Source: Suillus spraguei
Taxonomy: Eukaryota; Basidiomycota; Agaricomycetes; Boletales; Suillaceae
NCBI GenBank assembly: GCA_016800925.1
Contig: JABCPU010000200.1
Span: 1-64,000 of the forward strand
DNA length: 64,000 nucleotides
Reading direction: 5' to 3'
The notes under the pieces were generated by a model. The model did no database searches. It was given only the letters and a program-made list of their open reading frames with translations, and was not told the DNA's origin. Positions 22,348 through 33,813 of this stretch are shown one piece after another; the first letter of the stretch is position 1, and the number at the start of each line of letters is the position of its first letter. The translations under genes and the position numbers were made by a program.

Positions 22348-23185
22348 AGATAGACCTCATCCAAACACATTGACATTACATGACGTGATATTATTGTGAT
22401 ATTTTGTGACATCGCCATCGCCGTTGCATTGCCACTGACTTGCCTATATATGCCACTTAACATATGTCCTCGATCTCTATCCTATCTACTTGCAAGCCCA
22501 AACCTACTTCCACTAAGTCTTTCATTATTGTCTCAGGCAACACTTGATGTCCACGGAACTTCTTCGATGCCCATGCTGCCTGCATGCCATCAAGACCCTT
22601 TCTGTATGCATTCATAAATCTCAATGAACAGATTGAGAAGCTAGTTGTATAGTGTTAGTATGACTCAATATTCATGTGTTTGGATGATGGTGGATTTGTT
22701 GGATAGCTTTCCAGGGAAGGGTGCTATCTATAATAACAGTGGATGTGAATACATCACTAACCGAAGATTGAATCAAATTTCCTTCACATTTTCTTTACTT
22801 GCACTAGTCAGTTTTCTTCTCTTCTGGCTGCTATGATTATAGCCACCCAAATTTTCAATTTGTGAGGGTCTTTTGCAAGGCATAACAGTTAAAATTCTGA
22901 ACTTCACTAGTACAATAAATGCAGCAGTATGTACTATTAGTACTTACTTTGCCATTGTCATGCTACACAGCCACAACATAAGCCTGAAAGTTTAGTAAAA
23001 AGCCTACTACTCATTCAGAAATGTGAATCAAAAAAATCTGTTCCAGCCAATTGTCTGCACACTTGGTACAAACAATCCACTGGAACAGATTTTCTTGATT
23101 TGCATTTCTGAATGAGTAGCAGGCTTTTTAACACAAATGTCACAAAAAGTCATGTGATCTAGATGTATTTGCATGAGGTCTATCT
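22348..23185. mobile_element. TIR transposon with TA target, member 2 (non-autonomous)
   Basis: The left end starts AGATAGACCTCATCCAAACA. The right end, reverse-complemented, starts AGATAGACCTCATGCAAATA. Flanking TA at 22346-22347 and 23186-23187 resolves to one TA in the uninterrupted LTR at 17790-17800. It is 838 bases, with no transposase. It shares the terminal pattern AGRTAGAC and an internal segment (around 22590-22640) with the element at 16110. Confidence 0.88.
22997..23130. repeat. Long hairpin inside TIR element 2
   Basis: Two arms of about 49 bases, near-perfect inverted repeats (AAAAAGCCTACTACTCATTC against its complement at 23110-23130), separated by about 35 bases. It may be a small foldback MITE nested in the larger element. 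Confidence 0.8.
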
Positions 23186-23342
23186 TATATAGTTAGCTAG
23201 TTGTAGTCAGTATTCTTTAGTTCAAACCTTTTGTATCTACATTGTAGCAACCAGACGTCACTGCTCCTCTCTTCTCTTGTGATAGCCTTAGTTTGAGTCC
23301 TAGTCTCTGCCCCTGCCTTAAGTGGTTATAAGGGTTGTGACA

Positions 23343-24747
23343 GGGGATCTGGACAGATCATAAGTATTTCATGACAAGTCAAAAGTTGATGAGAAGGCAA
23401 GCCAGATGGAGCTTATTCCTGGCAGAGTATGAATTTACACTTCAACATAAACCAATGATAAGGCTGATCATCTGTCTCAGAGATCAGACCAAAGAGAGGG
23501 GGTAGAAAATGACAATTCTGATCGCATTTTGCTTAAACCAGAGTTTTTCAAAGTCAATGCTGCTAAAAGAGGCCAAGTTCTTATTGAAGGAGAGAAATCT
23601 CTTTTGAAAAAGATTAGACAATGTACAGAACAAGAGCCTGAAGTAATGAAAGCACTAGAAATGCTAGAAGCAGCACTGGTGCAATTTGTAGAGGAGTCAA
23701 AGAATGGAATGTTGAGGATGGATTAGTATTATTCTGAGGCTTGGTTTACATTTCAAATGATCAAGAGATCTGCCCGAGATATTAAAGTTATTCCATGACT
23801 CACCACTGGCTGGACATCCTGGATGTGCCAAAACCTTGAATTGATTTCCAGAAACTATTGGTGGCCAATGATGACAAAGAGTGTCCATGACTACGTAGAT
23901 GGTTGCAATTGTTGCAGACAAACAAAGGTCTATCCTAGTAAACCAACAGAAGGACCTTGGCAAATGATCACATGTGACTTGATTGTGGACCTACCAAAGA
24001 GTGAAGGGTGTGATAGCATTTTTGTTGTCGTTGATCAATTCATGAAACAAACACACTTTATTCCCACCAATAAAAAAAAGACTCAAAGGAAATTGCCAAG
24101 TATTTTTAAAGAATGTATGGAAACATCATGGTTCACCAAAGAAAGTGATTTCAGATAGAGGAACAAAGTTCATATCAAAATTCATGGGACAAATGTCAAA
24201 AAGATTAGGCACAAAATGGTCTGATTCAACCACCTATCATCCCCATATAGACAGACAAACAGAACATGTAAATCAAGAAGTTGAACAATATTTGCACCTG
24301 TTTACCTCTTATAGACAAAATGATTGGGTATCTTGGTTGCCAATTGCAGAATTTTCAATGCAGTCACAGTTACCAGCCACAGCACTTTCAAATTTCTATA
24401 TGGATATGATCCAGAATTCACAATATCTCCTAATTCCAACTCCCATATTCCTGTTGCTGATGAAAGAGTAGATCAAATGAAAGAAGTACGGATGATGCAG
24501 AAAACACTTTGTCGATGAACGAATAAAATGGTTCTATGACAAAGGAGTAAAAGATGCACCGCAGTATAAAAAGGGAGACAAAGTCTAGCTAGACGCAAAG
24601 AACATTAAACAATGTCATCCAAGTCAAAAGTTGTCAGATCATCGTCTTGGCCCTTTGAAATACTAGAGAAGATTGGTGAAATAAACTACAAATTGAAATT
24701 ACTGGGAAACTATCAGATTCATCTGGTGTTCCACATCAAATTGCTTA
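23343..24747 (+). pseudogene. Old gypsy RNase H end and integrase
   Basis: Resumes with WTDHKYFMTSQKLMRRQARW (23350), the RNase H end. Then the HHCC domain (HDSPLAGHPG, then CNCCRQTK near 23910), the core segment DLIVDLPKSEGCDSIFVVVD (23980), SDRGTKFISKFM (24150) and YHPHIDRQTEHVNQEVEQY (24238). The C-terminal GPFEI...VFHIKLL motif runs up to the Harbinger end at 24748. Several stops and frame changes mark it as dead. Confidence 0.87.
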
Positions 24748-25412
24748 GGTGCTGTTTGGACAGCAACTCCAGGTTCAAAATTTCTAGTTCAAAGCTGCAT
24801 GTGGTGACTGCACATGAGCAGGATTACCTGCTATCACCTTTGTTGACCGATAGTAGTAGATGTCCTATCATCATCATCAATGTCTAATAAATCTAGTGGT
24901 GGTTCTTCACACTCCCTGTTATCTTGAGGTACCCTTGAAGCAGCATCAGCTGCTCCATGTGGAGCACTCTGGAAGGCTCCCACAATATGGTCAAAGGCAG
25001 AAGAGACTGACCTTCTTGAGTTCCTACTGAAAGCATTTCCTTCATCTGGTGATGGAGGTTTCAAATGCCAATGTTCAATCAGGCAGCTGCACACCTCAAG
25101 GAAAAACACTTACATCAGAAAGGCACAGAAAAGACTGGTATAGTTTGTAAGAATAAATGGACAGTGGTGTGTCTAGTGCACTTTCAAATGTCAGAAATAA
25201 TATAATATATTTTTATAGTTAAAGAAAGTATATCACATGTCATCAATATCAAAAATACATCAGGTTTCACATGGAGTGATGAGCATAGAGCAGGCATTAC
25301 AGATAGAAAGGATGATGTCTGGGCATGTTTTACAAAGGTATTCACCTGTGATGTTAGATTGCACACTCCTCAATGACATTATTTACAGTCACATCCTCAT
25401 GCAAAGCCCTTC

Positions 25413-26087
25413 ATGATGAGGGGCTTTGATCACCTTGAGATCATGGAACAGTTAATGCCAAGTCAGTCAAAAAATTGGCATATTTTTTGGGCCACCACAA
25501 TCAGCAGCACACTGCCTCAGAATCCTATCATCCCTACTAGTACACTAGAGAACATGCCTCAAGGACCACCATCTTCTGTAAATCTAGAATTCCTCAGTCC
25601 ACCTGTTCCATCTACCTTTCTGTCACCCTCCACTGAAGGTTCTGCTGCCGACTCTGAATGGACAAGTATCAGCCGTGGAAAATACAAGTTTAGCCCACTT
25701 ACTCCTACCTCCATTGCAGGCTCTCAAAAGCAAAGTCACCTGCCATTTGCTACCTCAATAGTGCAACAGGAGGATAATGAAACAATGAAGGATCTTGTTG
25801 GGGTAGTGCATAAGATGAATAAGAACTTGGCATTGGCTTCACAGCAGCCTTCCACCCATGTTGGGAGGGCCATTTTCTTACTTAACATGTACACCAACCT
25901 TACAAGCAAAGAGCGCTTGTCCATTGCCAACTTCTTGGCTAAACATGAGAATCAGGCCATTATTTTCTACTCATTGGATGAAGTGATGAGGCTCAAGTGG
26001 TTAGAAGAGAAGCATGTGCTTTGTGGTGGTGAGCCATGCTGCCAGGTGGAGTCTACATATGGATTAGAGGACGTGGTAGTCTTATAG
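25413..26087 (+). CDS. Putative Harbinger accessory (Myb/SANT-type partner) protein
   Basis: Open frame of 224 residues with a Ser/Pro/Thr-rich N-terminal half and a helical C-terminal half (LTSKERLSIANFLAKHENQA, then MRLKWLEEK). I did not see a clear Myb tryptophan pattern; upstream sequence may hold missing exons. In autonomous Harbinger elements the second gene encodes a DNA-binding partner that carries the transposase to the nucleus, and the position fits. It is the only undisrupted ORF of this element, which is notable beside the broken transposase. The assignment is by position and general resemblance. Confidence 0.5.
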   Translation: MMRGFDHLEIMEQLMPSQSKNWHIFWATTISSTLPQNPIIPTSTLENMPQGPPSSVNLEFLSPPVPSTFLSPSTEGSAADSEWTSISRGKYKFSPLTPTSIAGSQKQSHLPFATSIVQQEDNETMKDLVGVVHKMNKNLALASQQPSTHVGRAIFLLNMYTNLTSKERLSIANFLAKHENQAIIFYSLDEVMRLKWLEEKHVLCGGEPCCQVESTYGLEDVVVL

Positions 26088-26124
26088 TGTACTATCATTG
26101 TCTACAATATGAATGGAGGTTCTT

Positions 26125-26452
26125 TGCCAGCACTAGAAGCTAGATTTGCACCATACATTCAAGCCTTCCTGCCATTCCTGTATCCTGCCCTCAAAGCACA
26201 TGAAGATACCCAGCTGTGATTCTGGCGCCAGAAGCCAGATTCACACTATACATTCAAGCCTTCCTGTCATTCCTGTATCCCACCCTCAAAGCACATGAAG
26301 CCAGATTTGCACCATACATTCAAGCCTTCCTGCCATTCCTGTATCCCGCCCTCAAAGCACATGAAGATACCCAGCTGTGATGCTGGCACTGGAAGCTGGA
26401 TTCATACCATACATTCAAGCCTTTCTACCATTCCTGTATCCTATCATGTAAA
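26125..26452 (+). repeat. Tandem repeat in the Harbinger element
   Basis: About four imperfect units of 75-105 bases, each with CATACATTCAAGCCTTCCTGCC followed by ATTCCTGTATCC. They lie between the accessory ORF and the 3' end of the transposase. No coding role is apparent. Confidence 0.8.
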
Positions 26453-26529
26453 ATAGTGTAGATAATCTACTACTGTGGCAATGGAAGTCCCCTTTGTTTA
26501 CATTTCTTAGGAAAGTCTGCCCACATCGC

Positions 26530-27660
26530 CACTGCAATTGCCTCCTAATGAGCATCCGCTCGTCCCCTCTCAGGATTATACGCTGGTCCCTCAGAAAGTT
26601 CACCATACCCTACACTATCATCCTCCACAAGGTCATACTCATTGTCGAGGGCAATATCAAAGATGTCAGGATTATACCTGAGCATGAAGTTACGGATAGC
26701 ACATAGTGCTGCTGGTATTTGTGTCTGGACATGCATACTGTACTCCAGTGTGATCACTAAGATTCACCATTGTCATTTCAAAACACCAAAGATTCATTTG
26801 ATGACATTGCGCAGCGCTGTGTATTGCAAATTGAACAGTTCTTTAGGATTTTGAGGCCTACAATGGAATTAAATGACAAAGTATACATAGAATTGAATGA
26901 CCTTATGCAAGGTTTGCTTGGTGCCATTCCTTCAAATGATAATGGACACCTTAGTAAGGTACAAGCAGTGCGTCACATGCACCAAAGCCTGTGTTGGCAA
27001 GAAGATATTTTTGTGTGTGCAAGTCATGAGTTCAGGCATCGTTCCAAAGGGCTGCATCAGTGGCTGAGCCATCCCAGCCTGTAAGTGAGTATGTGAAATA
27101 AAAGTCAAAGTCACATATAAACAGACAATTCTGGGATAGAAATCCCTTTCAGTTGCACAGGACAACATGCTCTTCAAGCAGCACAAAAACATGAATGTGA
27201 GTGCCATCAACGGCACCAATGCATTGGTCAAAAAAATCTGAAATCCAGGTCATCGTGGATAGCTGCAGAAATGGAGTGTTTGAATTTGTGAACTGGACAT
27301 TTGAAGTGTAGAAGGGATGGGATGAAAAGAAGATGAGCATGCATTTGAAATATCTGTTAAAATGATCACCCTACTAATAGTCTCAAATTGATAATGTACT
27401 CACCTTGTAATTGTGTCTGGAGCATGCTGGAATTGCTCTCCAACATGGTAAGATGAGAGTCCAGTAACACATGTGTACAAGAAAATGCCGAGCTGCTCTA
27501 CAATGGTGACACCATTGTGGGACTGAACAAAACCATGGCACTGAAGGACCCTCAACAACTCCTCAAAAATATGAAGGTCAATGCCAAAATTGTGCTTTAT
27601 CTGGTCTGGGTGGCTGCTAATGAGTTCATATACCCATGCTTTTCCAGTAAGGATAGATGT
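26530..27660 (-). pseudogene. PIF/Harbinger DDE transposase (DDE_Tnp_4 type)
   Basis: Read on the minus strand. The N-terminal helical region is near 27620-27430 (GKAWVYELISSHPDQIKHNF, then LGIFLYTCVTGLSSYHVGEQ). A likely intron follows from about 27403 to 27354. The first catalytic Asp lies in CIGAVDGTHIHV (about 27220), and the second in GWDGSATDAALWNDA (about 27080-27040). LLVPY-GVHYH is at about 26950. The C-terminal LRNVIK-IFGVLK-QW block near 26820-26780 has TGA twice where the family has arginine (CGA). It is dead by stops, several at former CpG sites. Confidence 0.87.
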
Positions 27661-27953
27661 GTGATATGGGATTTGTTCTCAGCATGATAAGAATAATAGG
27701 TTGTACAGATGTGTGATTTGAGTGACTGCGATTGTTATTATAATTATGGCTTGGCGTCATTGATGCATGTCATTCTGTATTTGCACTTCAATGTCCATGA
27801 GGGTGCAGCAACTGTAATTATCTATACCAGATTCAATGCTATATACTGTCCTAGTACTGATTATTGATGATCTCTTATCAAACATACATCACATGTTCTC
27901 ATCACGTGCATCACGTGCAGCTTTGAACCCGGAGTCGCTGTCCAAACAGCACC

Positions 27954-28429
27954 TAAGAAATCAGATTGATATGCGCAGACGGAATAATTAGAGTTCAGAA
28001 CCGTGCGGAACAAACACCACAAACAGACATGACAAACATGTTTAGGGCCGCACTTAAGCAAGATGAGAGCATGGCACCGGCAAAACCCACTACTGCCGTA
28101 GCGTTAATATTGGTCAACATGTTGTTACCTAACTGCGAGTCGTTTCAAGTTTGCACTCTCAATAATATTATCGTATCTGGACACCAACACACCCTCACAG
28201 TTCTCATTCTGAATCACTGTCACTGTCTCGGCGCAACATGGTGGCTCGACTCGCTAAAGGTGTGGTGGCTGCTAGTTTATCTTCGTTCCGATCGTCCCAA
28301 AACTTTGAGATATGCATGACTCAATCCGACTGGTAAGATACTACTGGTGAGTTCGGAAAGAAGCCCGGGAATGCCTACAAGTACTGAGTGATGTACAAGA
28401 TAGCTCCTTCGAGAATGTCGACGTGCAAT
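27954..28429. other. Transition from the transposon block to genes; no firm gene
   Basis: A short frame starting ATGGTGGCTCG at about 28238 could be a first exon ending near 28330 with a GTAAGA donor. No continuation could be established. Base composition changes here from AT-rich repeats to ordinary gene-space sequence. Confidence 0.4.
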
Positions 28430-30218
28430 TGAAGGCTTTTGTGTTGTTGCAAGCAATTGAACCCGACGCCATGTATGATGATAACACAGGGTGAGTTAAT
28501 ACAGTATGTCCATGACCTTAAACTCATATGATGACACTCGAGAAGCTAAAGGATCTACATTATTACGTGGTGCCTACACTGACGCATGCACATACTTGGG
28601 TGTCCCAGCAATCTGAATCGTAATGCCCGACTTGGTATGTCATGCGTGGCCGATTGGAGTTATTATAATACATTCTCACTACTTGCCCAATCATCTGTCA
28701 TGGCAGAAATCAGGACAAAGTACCTCTTCCTAGCGATAGCGTTCATGCCACAGGAATCGATCGATGTCATTGTTGTCGGCGCTGGCTTTGGAGGTATCGC
28801 CTGTGCAGTCGAATGCAAAAGAAAGGGTCACCGGGTGAGGATGAGAAAGTGCATGAAATGAAGCAACTAGGTCAGTAACTATTGACACGTACCTATTGTT
28901 CTCAGCTGATAGCGGAATCAAGGCGACGTATGTTTCTTTAGGGTGATGATTCACAACTTGATTGCTGACAAAACGCTAGTTGATTGGCCTTCGCGAAAAT
29001 GCTGGTCGCATCTTGGCCAGATGGGGCCTTCACGAAAAGTACAAAAATTGTTTTTTTCCTGATCAAAGTAATTGAAAATGCGACAGATTGCGGGACGTCT
29101 CTTCTCTCTCAGAAGAACTTCACATCCATGATTACCTTGGAGGGGTACCACGACAACCAAAACCCTCTGGTTACGCTATTTACCGAGCATGGTTTGATGC
29201 TGAAGAATGCGGTGTTACGATAGACCCATTGACAGACTTCATGTCCATTCATGGCGATCAAGTTTACGCGTGGATTGGTACGTGGGGTTTATCTATCAAT
29301 TTTTTCTTCATTACTCACCCCTCGTAGGTAAAGATATTTGTTGGCTCATCACTCACAAGTGTGCAAATCATACTTCTCATAACGTTCAGAGCTAAACAGT
29401 AAAATTTTAGAGATGACGCAGCTGTTGATGGCAACTGGTCCTCCCCGGGTAAGATAGAAGACGTACTCGACATTGTGAAAGACTGGGACCTGCGGTGCGC
29501 TCAAAAGCTCCTTCGTGTGTCGACTGGAAGCTTCTTATACACGACCCTCTTACTACTTGGGTCAGCAAATCTGGTCGCATAGTATTGAGTGGGGATGCTG
29601 CTCACCCTTTCTTACCGTAAGGAAGTATGGCTGATTGCTACCGAACCTGTCCGTTACCATGTAGTTGGTAGATCAGGCTTTCAGGGCGCATCTCAAGCGA
29701 TGGCCTAGTTCTAGCAGTTGCTCTGAGTCTTGCTGGCATTCCACTAGGCACGAGGACATGGGAATCCATCCGGTATGTGAAATAATTTGTTCCCCAAAAG
29801 ATGCGAAAACTTCTACATTACATTGTACAGGTACCAACGAGTGCGTAATGCACAAGTGATGGGGGTGACTACGCGTGATAAATGGCATGGGGCGAAACCT
29901 GGTGACTCTGGGGAAAGTTTTGAGCTTCCCATGCCAGAGTGGCTGGTGGCGTTCGACGCCGAGGCAGACGCATATGCCACTTACGACGAAGTAGCTCGGT
30001 CTATAGTTGAAGACGGCTATCGTCGACCAACTCCTTCTGGGGAAGAATCGACTGTACAGGTCAAATAAATCCCATAGGCATCCGAAGAATGAAGTCTGCG
30101 AATAAGAAGCTTATGTAGTCACGAGTTTTTTGCATTGTTGAATATCCGTTCTTGAGCATCACTTTCTGATCGAATGTTACCTTTTCATCTCTTTAGCGGA
30201 CCGCTACTGGCATTTGTA
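28430..30218 (+). repeat. Unit 1 of a tandem triplication carrying the FAD monooxygenase
   Basis: Each unit starts with the same upstream block (TTGTTGCAAGCAATTGAACC at about 28443, a diverged form elsewhere), followed by GGTGAGTNAATACA and the gene. Units start near 28430, 30200 and, after the TIR insertion, 33814. Upstream and intronic sequence is conserved between units, so these are DNA duplications, not retrocopies. Confidence 0.85.
28700..30068 (+). pseudogene. FAD-dependent monooxygenase, copy 1 (dead)
   Basis: Same exon layout as copies 2 and 3, but broken in three places. A 4-5 base deletion follows the GAGFGG Rossmann motif near 28838. The whole central exon (about 270 bases with the DG motif) is missing between 29131 and 29141. 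About 10 bases are deleted near 29696, which brings a stop into the GASQAIEDG region. The microexon GCGAC (28923-28927) and the GD motif (LSGDAAHPFLP, about 29585) are still present. The central loss alone removes part of the FAD domain, so no active enzyme is expected. Confidence 0.9.
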
Positions 30219-30476
30219 TTGTTGCAAGCAATTGAACCCGACGCCACGTATGATGATGACACGGGGTGAGTGAATACAATACGTTCATAGCATTTAACTG
30301 ATATGATGACACTCAAGAAGCAGGTATCTACAGTGTTACGTGGTACTCCCAATAACTCACCTAGATAGTAAGGTGCCTCATCAAATATTGCAATGCCCGG
30401 CCATCGCATTTGGTATATCATACGTGGCGATTGGAGTTGTTATAATACGTTCTCGCTACTGTGCCAATCATCTAAC

Positions 30477-32236
30477 ATGGCGGAACATCAGGACAAAGTA
30501 CCTCCTCCTAGCGATAGCGTTCATGACACAGGCATTGATGTCATTGTTATCGGCGCCGGCTTTGGAGGTATCGCCTGTGCAGTCGAATGCAAAAGAAAGG
30601 GTCACCGGGTGATGATCCTCGAGAAAGTGCATGAAATGAAGTATCTAGGTCAGTAACTATTGACACGCACCTGTTGTTCTCAGCTGATAGCGGAATCAAG
30701 GCGACGTATGTTTCTTTAGGGTGATGATTGATAACTCGGATGCTAACGAAATGCCAGATGATTAGCCTCGGCGCAAATGCTGGTCGGATCGTCGCCAGAT
30801 GGGGCCTTCACGAAAAGTACAAAAACTGTCCTTTTCCTGATCAAAATAATTGAAATACGACAGATTGTGGAACATCGCCCGTATCTCAGAAGAACTTCAC
30901 ATCCATGACCACCTCGGAGGCCTCATTCACGTGCAACAGTTGCCCATGCCGGTTTTTGGAGCGTTTTCTTATAGTGGTCATCGAGCAACTATTCACGAAA
31001 TTCTTCTTGAGCACACAAAGTCCTTGGGCATCGAGATTCGCATGGGACACCAGGCCGTAGAATATTGGGAGGATGAAGCGAATCGAAGAGCTTATGTCAA
31101 AATCCAGACAGGTGAAACGTTCGATGCCGACGTCATCGTCGCTGCAGATGGAGTGAAGAGTTTGGCGAGAAAATTCGTTATCGTAAGTTCGAATTTTTAT
31201 CCTTTTGGTCGACTCGACTGTCGACATTGATGCAGGGGCACCACGACAACCCGAAACCCTCTGGTTACGCTATTTACCGAGCGTGGTTTGAAGCTGAAGA
31301 ATGCGGTGTCACGACAGACCCATTGACAGACTTCATGTCCATTCATGGCAATCAGCTTCACGCGTGGATTGGTACGTGAGGTTTGCCTACCTATTTTTCT
31401 TCATTACTCACCCCTCGTAGGTAAAGATATGCACTTTATGGCGGTTTCCGTCCTCGAAGGCAAATCTGTTTGTTGGCTCATCACTCACAAGTGTGCAAAT
31501 CGAGCTTCTTATAATGTTCAGAGCTAAATAGGTAAAATTTTAGAGACGACGCACCTGTTGAGGGCAACTGGTCCTCCCTGGGTAACATAGAAGACGTACT
31601 CGACATTGTGAAAGACTGGGACCCGCGATGCGCTGCAATCGTCTCAAAAGCTCCCTCGTGTATCGACTGGAAGCTTCTTATACACGACCCTCTTCCTACT
31701 TGGGTCAGCAAATCTGGTCACGTAGTATTGAGTGGTGATGCTGCTCACCCATTCTTACCGTAAGGAAGTATGCTGGTTGATGCCGAACCTGTCCGCTCAC
31801 CATGTGGTTGGCAGAACCAGCGTGCAGGGCGCATCTCAGGCCATCGAGGATGGTTCAGTTCTAGCAGTTGCTCTGAGTCTTGCTGGTAAAGATAACGTTC
31901 CACTGGGCACGAGGACATGGGAATCCATCCGGTATGTGAAATAAGTTGTTCTCCAAAAGATGCGAAAACTTCTGCATTGCATTGTATAGGTACCAACGAG
32001 TGCGTAATGCACAAGTGATGGGGGCGACTACGCGTGATAAATGGCATGGAGCGAAACCTGGTGACTCCGGGGAAAGTTTCGAGCTTCCCATGCCAGAGTG
32101 GTTGCTGGCGTTCGACGTTGAGGCAGACGCATATGCCACTTACGATGGAGTAGCTCGGTCTATAGTTGAAGACGGCTACCGTCGACCATCTCTTTTTGGG
32201 GAAGAGCCGACCGAACAGGTCAAAGAGACCCCATAG
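30477..32236 (+). CDS. FAD-dependent monooxygenase (salicylate hydroxylase-like), copy 2
   Basis: Nine exons give an intact 446-residue protein: 30477-30648, 30701-30705, 30758-30816, 30864-31182, 31236-31371, 31421-31490, 31544-31759, 31815-31931, 31990-32236. Every junction keeps frame and uses GT-AG. The N-terminal Rossmann motif is GAGFGG (residues about 28-33) ending in Glu. The DG motif is DVIVAADGVKS, and the GD motif VLSGDAAHPFLP binds FAD phosphate and ribityl. These define the class A flavoprotein hydroxylase family, which uses NAD(P)H and oxygen to hydroxylate aromatic or polyketide-type substrates. No signal peptide, so cytosolic. Substrate unknown. The second exon is five bases. 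Confidence 0.92.
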
Positions 32237-32435
32237 GTACTTGACTGACAGGACAGAACAAAGTCTGCGAGTAAGAGGCTTATATGACAGTCACAAGTTT
32301 TTTGTATTGTTGAATATCCGTTCTTGAACATCACTTTCTGATTGAATGTTATCTTTTGATCTCTTTAGCGGATCGCTAGTGGTGTTCGTGTTGTTGCAAG
32401 TAACAAGTTGAACCCGACGCTACGCATGATGACAC

Positions 32436-33813
32436 GACACTCCAAATGCCACTTTAATAAACTGCGCGATACAACATCGAGTGCACGATACAACACTGAG
32501 TGTGTGATACACTACCTGACTGCATGATATCCTTTAAGACGTTTGTGTAGCTACGCCTACTAATAAACTGGATGACCAATATGGGCTCGACAAGTATTTT
32601 GTGAGATCATCAGCTGTACGAACGATGAGTTTTCACTCGTGGTCGAAAGCACTAACACGGCCACTAATTTCGTTCCACTACAGCTGCTTCCAGTCCTCAT
32701 ATCTCTTTTTCTTCATGTAAGTTTCTGAACTGCGGTCGTTGAAACCTGACCGATCGAGTCTGATTCAAAGTTCGCATCGGGGAAACTGAACTATTCAAGT
32801 CGCTGGATCGATATCCACAGTTCAAGGACTTGTGGAATTCTTGAATCTTTTCTGGACCTCTTCGAACTGATTTTTGTGCGCATACCGCAGGTGCAGCTGG
32901 AAGAACCCAAGAGATATGTTTGTTATCAGAAAGGACACCATCAGCGAACCGATGAGTCCCTGATATTGCGGCCGTGCGAATTGTAGGAGGGTACGATTCT
33001 GCTCCTACTAAATATTATCATCTACACCATAACACAATCACACCAGTCTGATTGACAAATCAAACAGTAGTAATTGTGTTACTTAGTAAAACTGGAGCAA
33101 GGCACTTTGCGGGGCCTGCCGAGAATAAAGTCAATAATGTCTCAATTGAGCGCCGCGGAGGTCGCCCATATAAATCCAGTTTATTATCAATGAGCGATAA
33201 CGCATCTACGCAGGACCTTCTCTATTTCTGCCTTTCGCCACTCAGTTGCATTCACCACAGCCTCAAACCACTCATTTACTTTCAAAAGCCGTGATTGGGC
33301 GATTGTTGAGTCTGCCTCCTGCCTACTATGTTCTCGACTGGAAGGTCGCCCGCGTCTAGTACTTCGGTGCGTCCCTCGATCTTTTTGTCTTTTTTCCCTT
33401 CAAACATTGGCTTGGGCCCCTGTTGAGCAAGAACAGGACCACTATCAGATCAAACTGATGGTTCGATCCACGTTGGGAGAACCTGGCCAGACTCATCCAT
33501 CACCGCCGTTGATTTCCTTCCATCTTCGTCACGTTACCATGCTGCCCTGTCCTTAGGCGTATCAATCCTTGGTCTTCGGAATATTTTATCGGCGATGTAA
33601 ATATTACCGTCTAATCTCTTGTGTCCAACTTAATATCTTTTTTAGTAATTAATAATCATATAACTTCCATTGCTGCTACCCTGACTTGCTACCTGAACTT
33701 AAACTCTTCCTGCTGCGATACAAACGGAGACTAAGGTTTTGGAACATAACATGTCGTGTATCGCGCACTCGATATTGTATTATGCGGGTTATCAAAGTGG
33801 CATTTGGTGCGTC
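32436..33813. mobile_element. TIR element between monooxygenase copies 2 and 3
   Basis: About 58-base inverted repeats: left GACACTCCAAATGCCACTTT, right (reverse-complemented) GACGCACCAAATGCCACTTT, continuing to a CGATACA block. Subterminal tandem units of about 19 bases (CGATACAACATCGAGTGCA and variants) span 32463-32530. Flanking ATGATGACAC and ATGGATACGG resemble an imperfect 8-10 base target duplication. No transposase ORF, so non-autonomous. It interrupts the upstream block of unit 3. Confidence 0.82.

Larger units (their letters stand above)
22109..23342 (+). repeat. LTR family C, copy 4 (5' truncated), split by a TIR element
   Basis: Begins inside family C (ATCCCTACAATTGC, about 90 bases from the LTR start) and ends with GGGTTGTGACA at 23342. 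The TIR element 22348-23185 interrupts it at a TA. About 40-45 RNase H codons of the host gypsy are missing at the left junction, so a deletion removed both the LTR start and host sequence. Confidence 0.85.
18649..24747 (+). mobile_element. Degenerate Ty3/gypsy element with 5' LTR, 3' end lost
   Basis: The LTR 18649-19123 is a diverged relative of family A (TGTTACAATCACATG... to ...GTTCATAACA). It is followed on the same strand by gag, protease, RT, RNase H and integrase, all with stops. RNase H is interrupted by LTR family C copy 4. The integrase C-terminal region ends at the Harbinger inverted repeat at 24748. No 3' LTR is seen after 27953, so the 3' end is truncated. Confidence 0.9.
24748..27953. 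mobile_element. PIF/Harbinger DNA transposon, decayed
   Basis: Terminal inverted repeats GGTGCTGTTTGGACAGCAAC on the left and GGTGCTGTTTGGACAGCGAC from the right extend about 30 bases. Flanks are TTA on the left and TAA on the right, close to the TWA target of the superfamily but not an exact direct repeat. The element encodes a minus-strand DDE transposase (26530-27660) and a plus-strand accessory ORF (25413-26087), the usual two-gene layout. It sits at the truncated end of the old gypsy. Confidence 0.88.
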
